From NCBI GenBank assembly GCA_944384585.1, contig CALWTY010000006.1, positions 1 through 60,814 on the forward strand: 60,814 bases of DNA. The letters run 5' to 3'. Position 1 is the stretch's first letter. The number at the start of each line of letters is the position of its first letter. The notes under the pieces were generated by a model. It worked only from the letters and a program-made list of their open reading frames with translations, searched no databases and was not told the origin of the DNA. This stretch comes from an uncultured Clostridia bacterium (GTDB lineage: Bacteria; Bacillota; Clostridia; Oscillospirales; CAG-272). This document shows positions 55,162-60,814 of the stretch, piece after piece. The position numbers and the translations under genes are program-made.

Positions 55162-55860
55162 ATGAAGGATGCAGAAAACGGCGGCAATTGCCATGCGGGT
55201 CACAGAAAACGGCTGAAGAAACGGTTTCTTGATGAGGGGCTTGAGAACTTTCAGGATCACAATATTCTGGAGCTGCTGTTGTTTTATGGCATTCCGCGTA
55301 AAGACACTAACGAGCTGGCGCATACGCTGCTCCGACGGTTCGGCTCTCTGTCGGGGGTCTTCGACGCGGATTTTGATATTCTGACCTCGGTCAACGGGGT
55401 GAGCGAGAATACGGCGGTGCTGCTCAAGCTGATTCCGCGGCTGGCAAGAGCGTATCTGTTGGATCATCACACACGGACCACGCAGTTCGGCAGCATCGGC
55501 AAGCTCGGCCATTATCTTGTGAACTACTATGTCGGGGAACAGAAGGAAAAGCTGACGGCGCTGTATTTCAACAGCCGCATGGAGCTGCTGGATATGGTCA
55601 CAATCAGCGTCGGGACGGTGATCTCAACCGAGATCCCGGTGAGGAGGATCGCGGAGGTCGGGTTCGCCAAGAACGCCGCCTATCTGATCCTGGCGCATAA
55701 CCATCCCGACGGGAATCCCTATCCGTCCCAGGAGGATATCCTGCTGACAGAGCAGGTCGGGGAGCTGTTTTCCAATCTCGGAATGCCGCTGCTTGAGCAT
55801 TTTGTCATCGGAGACGGCGGCTATCGCACCATTTGCTCCGGCGCGATTCCCGAGTTTTGA
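55162..55860 (+). CDS. radC: RadC family JAB-domain protein
   Basis: A 232-residue RadC/YsxA-type protein. The N-terminal helix-hairpin-helix part (about 13-95) precedes a JAB1/MPN-like domain with HNHPDGNPYPSQED, giving metal ligands H179, H181 and D192. Named for a supposed repair role, but the family function remains unclear. ATG 55162 follows AAGGAGGAG. Converges with nadC. Confidence 0.9.
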   Translation: MKDAENGGNCHAGHRKRLKKRFLDEGLENFQDHNILELLLFYGIPRKDTNELAHTLLRRFGSLSGVFDADFDILTSVNGVSENTAVLLKLIPRLARAYLLDHHTRTTQFGSIGKLGHYLVNYYVGEQKEKLTALYFNSRMELLDMVTISVGTVISTEIPVRRIAEVGFAKNAAYLILAHNHPDGNPYPSQEDILLTEQVGELFSNLGMPLLEHFVIGDGGYRTICSGAIPEF

Positions 55861-55890
55861 GATCGCTTGAACGCCCTTCCGCCCGGTTGG

Positions 55891-56742
55891 TCAGAGGGGA
55901 CGGAGATTTTTGAGGGACAGATCGAGGATATGAGCGGAATGGGTGAGCGCGCCGCTTGAAATATAGTCCACCCCGACGGCGGCAAGGGACGCGAGGCTTT
56001 CGACGGTGATATTGCCGCTGCACTCCAGCTCCGCTCGTCCCGCCGTAACCGCAACGGCCTGCCTGATCTCGTCCGGGCTCATGTTGTCGAGCATGATGAT
56101 GTCGGCGCCGGCCTCCAGCGCCTCCTTCAGCATCGGCAGGCTTTCTACCTCGATCTCGATCCGATGAACGTGCGGCGCATATTCCCTTGCCAGACGGATT
56201 GCCTCTGCCACTCCGCCCGCGGCGGCGATGTGGTTGTCCTTCAGCAGGATGCCGTCGCTCAGATTGAAGCGGTGGTTGTGCCCGCCGCCCATTCTGACGG
56301 CGTACTTTTCAAGAAGGCGGAGCCCCGGCGTGGTTTTGCGGGTGTCGAGCAGACGGGTACAGCTGCCCTGCAGGATCGATACGGCGGCAGCCGTGCAGGT
56401 TGCGATGCCGCTCATCCGCTGCAGAAAATTCAGCGCCGTGCGCTCTCCCGAAAGCAGGATGCGGATATCCCCGCGCACCGTACCGAGGCGCTGACCCTTC
56501 CCGACCCGATCCCCGTCGCGGCAGGTGAAGTCCGCCTCTGTTTCGGGATCAAGCAGCCGGAAGACTCTTGCAAAGACGGAAAGCCCTGCAATCACGCCCT
56601 CCCCCTTGCAGATCAGATCGGCTTGTCCGGGGCGTCGGCAGGGCATGACGGCGTTGGTGCTGATATCCTCGCCCGGAATGTCTTCCCGCAGGGCGCGCAG
56701 AATCAGATCGTCAATATGAAGCTTTTCGGAAACGGGATCCAT
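55891..56742 (-). CDS. nadC: Nicotinate-nucleotide pyrophosphorylase
   Basis: A 283-residue quinolinate phosphoribosyltransferase, making nicotinate mononucleotide from quinolinate and PRPP. Motifs are LREDIPGEDIS, SGERTALNFLQRMSGIAT, DTRKTTPGLR and the KDNHI...VEV block, with the LEASGNI-type ELECSGNITVES near the end. The usual neighbours nadA and nadB are absent in this window. AAAAGGAGAAC precedes ATG 56742. Confidence 0.93.
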   Translation of the reverse strand: MDPVSEKLHIDDLILRALREDIPGEDISTNAVMPCRRPGQADLICKGEGVIAGLSVFARVFRLLDPETEADFTCRDGDRVGKGQRLGTVRGDIRILLSGERTALNFLQRMSGIATCTAAAVSILQGSCTRLLDTRKTTPGLRLLEKYAVRMGGGHNHRFNLSDGILLKDNHIAAAGGVAEAIRLAREYAPHVHRIEIEVESLPMLKEALEAGADIIMLDNMSPDEIRQAVAVTAGRAELECSGNITVESLASLAAVGVDYISSGALTHSAHILDLSLKNLRPL

Positions 56743-56795
56743 AGTGCGTTCTCCTTTTCGGTACGGCTCCGCCGCCTTCCGGCAGCGGGGCATTT

Positions 56796-56900
56796 TGCTG
56801 TCTCCGCCGAAGGCGGGGGATTTTCGTTGTTCGCCGATGGCGGGGGGTTCGTTGTCTCCGCCGAAGGCGGGGGTTCGTTGTCTCCGCCGAAGCTGGCGGG
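56796..56900 (-). repeat. GC-rich tandem repeats between DUF4317 and nadC
   Basis: About four copies of a roughly 27-nt unit. Each holds a CCGCC-TTCG-GCGG hairpin-forming core (second copy has ATCG, last has AGCTTCG) joined by GAGACAACGAA-like spacers on the minus strand. It lies in the 165-nt gap upstream of nadC. Transcribed as a leader it would give a row of stable UUCG-capped hairpins. Confidence 0.75.
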
Positions 56901-56907
56901 GTCTTGT

Positions 56908-58035
56908 TCAGGAAATACTGATCTCGACGCCGTTGACCTCCACGACGCCGTCGGCGCGGATGAGAATGAATTTCTGCCCGTCGATCACCCGTGTCTCGAT
57001 CAGCCCGGAGGCTTCGGGGGAGAGGCGGATGCAGACGTCGGGCGTTTTGACCTCAAGGCGGCGGGGATCGATGAGGTTTGAGGGATGGATCTCCGCCTTG
57101 CTGCCGAAGGCCCGGTCAAAATTTTCTTCAAACGCCTCGATCCGTCCCTCGTCGACGCCGCAGCTCTGAAGAACCTCCCCGACCGTGGTCTTGGAGATGA
57201 CGACAGGCTCTGGATCCTTCAGGGCCTTGTGTTCTTCCATGATCCCGGTGAGCTTTTCCTGCACCGAGCAGACCACCTCCAGGCTGCATTCGTCGGAGAC
57301 GGCGTCGCGGAGCAGTGTGCCGAAGCTGTGCTTCTGCTCGGCGGCAGGCATCGGCGGGGCAACCTTGAACAGCGCTTCGATCAGCTCGGCGTGATTGTCG
57401 GCGGTGTTTTTGGAATAGTAGAGAGCATTGTAGATGTTGGAGGTTCTTCCGTCAAAGGCGGGGAAAATAAAGCCAAGCTCCGGCGGTGCGATCACCCAAT
57501 CGGGCGTGACGTTCCGGAAGCGGTTTTCCGGGATGTAATAGCCGAGCGCGGCGCGGGTCATGCGGATCGGGCAGATGCAGCAGAGAAAATAGGAATAAAC
57601 CGAGGAGGAATCCTCCGCCTTGCTGCCGTCGGAGGAATAGGAGGGGACATCGTAGCGGTCGGCAGCCAGCAGGATCAGATAGCTGCCCTCGATCACAAGC
57701 GATTCTCTGATGATGTCGAACAGCTTGCCGACGGCTTCATCGTCCGAGAGGGCGGAGTTTTTCAGCGCCGTGAGCAGCCGATGCTCGTCGCTGTCCAGCA
57801 CCTGATTGTTGGTGAAGGGGATGTCGAGGAGGTTTTTGCCGGCTGTGCCCGACAGGGTCTTTTTGAGGACGGCGAAAATTTCCTCCGTCTCCTCTGCCGA
57901 CATCAGCGCGACCGATTGGTCAAATCGGGAGAGAATTTCCTTTTTTTCGTTGATATAACAGCCTCGGATTCTTGTGATATTGCTCTTATCGACGCGAAAG
58001 CGTCTTTTGATCTCGGATATTTCTTTTTCGTTCAT
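56908..58035 (-). CDS. DUF4317 family protein
   Basis: A 375-residue protein of DUF4317, recognised by the start MNEKEISEIKRRFRVDKSNI and TRIRGCYINEKKEI. The family is common in Clostridia and has no known function. No signal or membrane segment is seen; there is a Ser-rich patch (SSDGSKAEDSSS) about one-third in. It is encoded by a single promoter (58097-58125) and lies upstream of the tandem repeat and nadC on the same strand. Confidence 0.85.
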   Translation of the reverse strand: MNEKEISEIKRRFRVDKSNITRIRGCYINEKKEILSRFDQSVALMSAEETEEIFAVLKKTLSGTAGKNLLDIPFTNNQVLDSDEHRLLTALKNSALSDDEAVGKLFDIIRESLVIEGSYLILLAADRYDVPSYSSDGSKAEDSSSVYSYFLCCICPIRMTRAALGYYIPENRFRNVTPDWVIAPPELGFIFPAFDGRTSNIYNALYYSKNTADNHAELIEALFKVAPPMPAAEQKHSFGTLLRDAVSDECSLEVVCSVQEKLTGIMEEHKALKDPEPVVISKTTVGEVLQSCGVDEGRIEAFEENFDRAFGSKAEIHPSNLIDPRRLEVKTPDVCIRLSPEASGLIETRVIDGQKFILIRADGVVEVNGVEISIS

Positions 58036-58096
58036 GGCATTTCCGTCCTGCCGGAATACAGGACATCCTTTCTGAGAAGTGTGACGATACTCTGCT

Positions 58097-58125
58097 ATTA
58101 TACCATTTCCGCAGGAGGAACTCAA
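58097..58125 (-). promoter_or_regulatory. Sigma-A promoter of the DUF4317 gene
   Basis: On the minus strand, TTGAGT (58120-58125), a 17-nt spacer and TATAAT (58097-58102), about 60 nt before ATG 58035. Confidence 0.7.
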
Positions 58126-58171
58126 GTCTTTTTTTGTCGGAGGGCAGGATAGAAAAATTTCCGAAAACCTA

Positions 58172-58200
58172 TTGACAAAGCGCCGCGGTTGTGATATAAT
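58172..58200 (+). promoter_or_regulatory. Consensus sigma-A promoter of the tRNA pair
   Basis: TTGACA (58172-58177), a 17-nt spacer and TATAAT (58195-58200), 20 nt before tRNA-Leu. Perfect consensus, as expected for stable RNA. Confidence 0.9.
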
Positions 58201-58220
58201 ATCCTCCGTTGCAGGGAAAT

Positions 58221-58309
58221 GCCGGAGTGGCGGAACAGGCAGACGCCCGGGACTTAAAATCCTGTGATACGAAAGTATCGTACCGGTTCGAGCCCGGTTT
58301 CCGGCACCA
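58221..58309 (+). tRNA. tRNA-Leu (TAA anticodon)
   Basis: GCCGGAG acceptor arm, a long variable arm (GATAC-GAAA-GTATC), anticodon loop CTTAAAA giving TAA, T arm GGTTCGAGCC and encoded CCA. A class II tRNA. Coordinates include the CCA. Confidence 0.93.
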
Positions 58310-58337
58310 GATTTTTTCTTTTGTTTCAATATCATAT

Positions 58338-58414
<77 letters not shown>

Positions 58415-58445
58415 ACAAGTAGCACCGAAAAAGATATCGGGGCTG

Positions 58446-58480
58446 AAAACCCAGAAACCACAACGGTTTCTGGGTTTTTT
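58446..58480 (+). terminator. Intrinsic terminator of the tRNA transcript
   Basis: AAAACCCAGAAACC (58446-58459) pairs perfectly with GGTTTCTGGGTTTT (58465-58478), loop ACAAC, then T to 58480. Confidence 0.9.
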
Positions 58481-58567
58481 CATGCCGATTTTTAAGGTGG
58501 AATTCAAAAGATATCATTTCCCCAAATCGACCTTTGGGGAGGACTTGAACTAAATTCATAGGGTTTT

Positions 58568-58612
58568 AGGGGCAGATTTTACGATTGATTTCGTAAGGTC
58601 TGCCCCTTTTTT
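58568..58612 (+). terminator. Second terminator-like hairpin
   Basis: AGGGGCAGA (58568-58576) pairs with TCTGCCCCT (58599-58607), with further pairing of TTTTACGA and TCGTAAGG inside, then T 58607-58612. No gene precedes it directly. Confidence 0.8.
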
Positions 58613-58645
58613 CGTTTTTCTAATTGTTAAATGTTTGTGTTCTCG

Positions 58646-58682
58646 GAGGTTGCGCATAAATTGTATGCGCAACCTCTTTTTT
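58646..58682 (+). terminator. Third terminator-like hairpin
   Basis: GAGGTTGCGCATA (58646-58658) pairs perfectly with TATGCGCAACCTC (58664-58676), loop AATTG, followed by six T (58677-58682). The rest of 58415-58845 holds no gene I can support, apart from a short hairpin at 58803-58824. Confidence 0.8.
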
Positions 58683-58845
58683 CGTATATAGCGCATTTTG
58701 AGCGTTGATATAAATCTGATAACGAAAGACTAACTATTAAAAGTCAAGTCCCAATTTCGAGATGAAGCAGAAAAGCTCCTGCCGCAAAATAGCATGACAA
58801 GTAGAGCGTCGCTGGCGGCGCTCTGAAAAAAGATTGTCGTGGTTG

Positions 58846-60021
58846 TTAAGCTGACTGTCTATATGGTTGTTGGGACTTCTCCATGGCATAGATCAATCGC
58901 AAAAGTTTCTTGGCAGCATGAGATATGGCAACGTTGTAATGTTTCCCCTCGGTTCTCTTTTTGGCGAGATAGGCAGCGAAAGACGGATCCCAATGGCAGA
59001 CATACTTGGTTGCATTAAAAATGGCATAGCGCAGGTATTTGGAACCACGTTTCTCCATGTGGGAATAGCAGTTTGTAAGCTGTCCTGACTGGTAGGTAGA
59101 CGGTGACATGCCGGCATAAGCCAGAATCTTATCGGCAGAATCGAAGTTGGAGAAGTCACCAACCTCAGCCAGAATCATAGCTCCCATTCGGGTGCTGATG
59201 CCAGGAATTGTAGTAATAGGAGAGTGAATTTCATCCATTATGGAATTGATTTCTTTCTCAATTTCTTCAATCTCCCCATCTAACTCCCGGATGAGCCGAA
59301 TGGTATGCTTCAACTCCAGGGATTTGGCGGGCATTCTGGAGCCGATGGAGTTTCTGGCAGCATCCCGAATCTGAACTGCTTTCTCCCGGTCATAGCGGCC
59401 TTTAGAAGCATCTGACAGCACGGACTTCAAGTGAGTCAAGTGTGCGGTAGAAATCTGATGTGCTCCGGGAAACTCGCTGAGAAGTGCATAAACAGAAGCC
59501 ATATGAAGTGTTGGCACCAACTTTTCCAGCTCTGGAAACAAAATACAGACCAGCCGGGAAACAGAGCATTTCAGCTTTGCCCGCTCACGAATTTTGTCAA
59601 ATCTATATCTTGTTAGTGACTTTAGCTCTTCGTTGTGATATGATGTATCTGTGTAGGGCTTGAGGTCCACATCAGACATGAGCATAGTTGCGATGGTTCG
59701 TGCATCGATCCGGTCGGTCTTGGTTTTGCGAAGGCTCAGACTTTTCCGGTACAGGTTGGTGTGCAATGGGTTTATGACATAGGTTGGCAGGCCACAGTCA
59801 AGAAGGAACCCAAGAATGTTGTAGCTGTAATGTCCGGTAGCCTCAAGGCCTACTTTTATTTTATCTGCCGGACGAGTACAGCGGCGAATGGTTTGCAGCA
59901 GGATGCCAAAGCCTTCTGCGTTGTTAGGAATGGTGAAGACATCTGCCAGGACTTCACCTTCCGAGCTGAGGATGAAGCAGTCGTGCTTGTCCTTAGCAAC
60001 ATCGATACCCACACAAATCAT
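58846..60021 (-). CDS. IS110-family transposase (DEDD/serine recombinase)
   Basis: A 391-residue recombinase. The N-terminal RuvC-like domain has the DEDD residues D7 (GIDVAKD), E60 (GLEATGHY), D103 and D106 (KTDRIDARTIA). The C-terminal Transposase_20 domain has ITTIPGISTRMG and AYAGMSPSTYQSGQ with the candidate catalytic Ser S312. Work on IS621 showed such enzymes use a bridge RNA to join donor and target DNA. The gene looks intact. GGAGGT lies upstream of the ATG, in a small hairpin with CATACC. Confidence 0.93.
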   Translation of the reverse strand: MICVGIDVAKDKHDCFILSSEGEVLADVFTIPNNAEGFGILLQTIRRCTRPADKIKVGLEATGHYSYNILGFLLDCGLPTYVINPLHTNLYRKSLSLRKTKTDRIDARTIATMLMSDVDLKPYTDTSYHNEELKSLTRYRFDKIRERAKLKCSVSRLVCILFPELEKLVPTLHMASVYALLSEFPGAHQISTAHLTHLKSVLSDASKGRYDREKAVQIRDAARNSIGSRMPAKSLELKHTIRLIRELDGEIEEIEKEINSIMDEIHSPITTIPGISTRMGAMILAEVGDFSNFDSADKILAYAGMSPSTYQSGQLTNCYSHMEKRGSKYLRYAIFNATKYVCHWDPSFAAYLAKKRTEGKHYNVAISHAAKKLLRLIYAMEKSQQPYRQSA

Positions 60022-60069
60022 AAGGAATACCTCCGGTATGTTTATTTGATGCTGGTTCCACAGGACACT

Positions 60070-60240
60070 TTACTCTTGTAACCTTGTTCCACATAAACCG
60101 TCTGGCGGTATCTAACTGATTAACAATACTGTAAAGGGCTGTGGTTGGAGCCTTTCGTAAACCATCTTGTGGTAGGAGGAATGAACCAATCCACAGCATC
60201 CCTTACAGTGTAGCACATGTCCTTGGAGAGGGACAATAAA
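60070..60240 (-). ncRNA. Candidate bridge RNA of the IS110 element
   Basis: In the 305-nt gap upstream of the transposase, minus-strand RNA folds into a long stem: 60200-60209 with 60128-60138 (10 pairs, one G-U), a 3-by-1 internal loop, then 60191-60196 with 60139-60144 (CTGTGG/CCACAG) and a further TTGG/CCAA. It closes a loop of about 37 nt. A 5' hairpin (60218-60222 with 60231-60235) and a 3' ACCG/CGGT hairpin flank it. Size and place fit IS110 bridge RNAs, but the guide loops cannot be assigned without the element ends. Confidence 0.5.
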
Positions 60241-60326
60241 AACTACTACTCTATAATACAAGGAGTGGTGTATATGATTGTGGCGCAGCTCAGCAATTCA
60301 AAACAAAATTCAGGAGGTAAAGAAAG

Positions 60327-60623
60327 ATGAATGATTGGGAACGATTACACAGACAAGCCGAGAGATATAAACAGTCATATCCCCCGGGAACAAGAGTAAT
60401 GCTGCTTAATATGAACGACCCATATTCTCCCGTTGAAAGCGGTATGCGCGGAACGGTTCAGAGTGTGGATGATATCGGTCAACTCCTAATGAAATGGGAT
60501 AATGGCAGAGCGCTTGCGCTGATCCCCGGCGAAGACTCATTCCGTCGATTGACACAGGAAGAAATCGACCGGGAGTTACAGGAACAAGCTCAGGAACAGA
60601 CTATCAGCGAACAATCTATGTAA
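60327..60623 (+). CDS. DUF4314 family protein
   Basis: A 98-residue protein with the DUF4314 pattern: YPPGTRVMLLNMNDPYSPV, then GMRGTVQSVDDIGQLLMKWDNGRALALIPGEDSF (in parts). The family resembles a small SH3-like fold and is common in Clostridia integrative and conjugative elements. An AGGAGGT site precedes ATG 60327; TATAAT at 60252-60257 may be its -10. The C-terminal third is Gln/Glu-rich. Confidence 0.85.
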   Translation: MNDWERLHRQAERYKQSYPPGTRVMLLNMNDPYSPVESGMRGTVQSVDDIGQLLMKWDNGRALALIPGEDSFRRLTQEEIDRELQEQAQEQTISEQSM

Positions 60624-60659
60624 ATGTGAGGTGAAGCAGAAAAGCAGGACGGATGCCCT

Positions 60660-60814
60660 ATGGCAATCCCATTCATTGATTTGTGTTCGGGTATCGGCGG
60701 CTTTCATTCCGGACTCGTAAATACAGGTCATTACAGATGCGTCGGTCATGCAGAAATTGATAAGAACGCAGAAAAAGCGTATAACGCCATTTACGGAGAA
60801 GAAGGAGGTTTGAA
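60660..60814 (+). CDS. C5-cytosine DNA methyltransferase, N-terminal part
   Basis: The first 51 residues before the window ends. MAIPFIDLCSGIGGF carries motif I (FxGxG-type, S-adenosylmethionine binding), followed by HAEIDKNAEKAYNAIYG, matching motif II of C5-methyltransferases. The PCQ catalytic motif lies beyond the edge. It follows DUF4314, a pairing seen in conjugative elements. A weak AGGACGG precedes the ATG. Confidence 0.8.
   Translation, partial: MAIPFIDLCSGIGGFHSGLVNTGHYRCVGHAEIDKNAEKAYNAIYGEEGGL

Larger units (their letters stand above)
58825..60245 (-). mobile_element. IS110-family insertion sequence (ends approximate)
   Basis: One transposase gene with a long structured non-coding region upstream of it and a short one downstream, the layout of the IS110 group. 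IS110 elements have no clear terminal inverted repeats, so the ends cannot be set from one copy; the given bounds are estimates around the gene and its RNA region. The element lies among lower-GC DNA after the tRNA genes. Confidence 0.65.

Noticed and set aside
58764..60643. A 14-bp direct repeat (TGAAGCAGAAAAGC) on both sides of the IS110 element
   Set aside because: Several such matches are expected by chance in 60 kb, and IS110 elements do not make long target duplications.

Overview
The window looks like a chromosome segment of a Clostridia-class Bacillota (genus not determinable). The signs are sigma-A promoters, a rimP-nusA-rnpM-ylxQ-infB operon, DivIVA-, DUF4317- and SpoIID-era style genes typical of the phylum, a CIRCE heat-shock operator, a ZTP riboswitch in front of a purine operon, a fused PurL and a PurO-type IMP cyclohydrolase. 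Base composition is GC-rich through about 12-58 kb and visibly poorer in GC at both ends.

Layout. (1) 1-11.9 kb: a same-strand accessory locus that looks carbohydrate-related. It has a creatinase-like M24 protein, a sensory-rhodopsin-transducer-like (ASRT) small protein, a lipoprotein solute-binding protein, a large lipoprotein resembling a TIM-barrel glycosidase, two related exported membrane-anchored proteins, an M81/MlrC-type metallopeptidase, and a second, apparently cytoplasmic, paralogue of the glycosidase-like protein. (2) 12.0-26.1 kb: a purine operon under a ZTP riboswitch with an overlapping terminator: purE, purC, purF, purM, purN, purO, a stand-alone AICAR transformylase, purD, purL, fhs, and an alpha/beta hydrolase. 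Together with Fhs as one-carbon donor it holds most steps from PRPP to IMP; purK and purB are not here. (3) 26.1-34.0 kb: the nusA/infB operon behind a leader hairpin, then a YgiQ radical-SAM protein, a DivIVA-like protein and an XRE regulator. (4) 35.1-40.0 kb: topoisomerase III, a Dus enzyme and a sigma/anti-sigma-like pair, ended by a bidirectional terminator. (5) 40.0-45.2 kb, minus strand: an OGG-CDF-zinc-ribbon-ABC-F operon and deoD. (6) 45.5-58.0 kb: clpB behind a CIRCE element, a D,D-carboxypeptidase, a repeat lipoprotein, an M29 aminopeptidase, mtaB, then mixed-strand genes (membrane protein, Crp/Fnr regulator with an operator-like palindrome, GNAT, radC, nadC, DUF4317). (7) 58.2-58.5 kb: tRNA-Leu(TAA) and initiator tRNA-Met. 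(8) 58.5 kb to the end: lower-GC mobile DNA with stacked terminators, an IS110-family transposase whose upstream non-coding region folds like a candidate bridge RNA, a DUF4314 protein, and the start of a C5-cytosine DNA methyltransferase, probably the edge of an integrative element.

The most interesting points are the left-end locus (two glycosidase-like paralogues of unassigned family beside ASRT, M24-like and M81 proteins) and the IS110 element with its candidate bridge RNA. No database search was possible; family names come from recognised sequence motifs.
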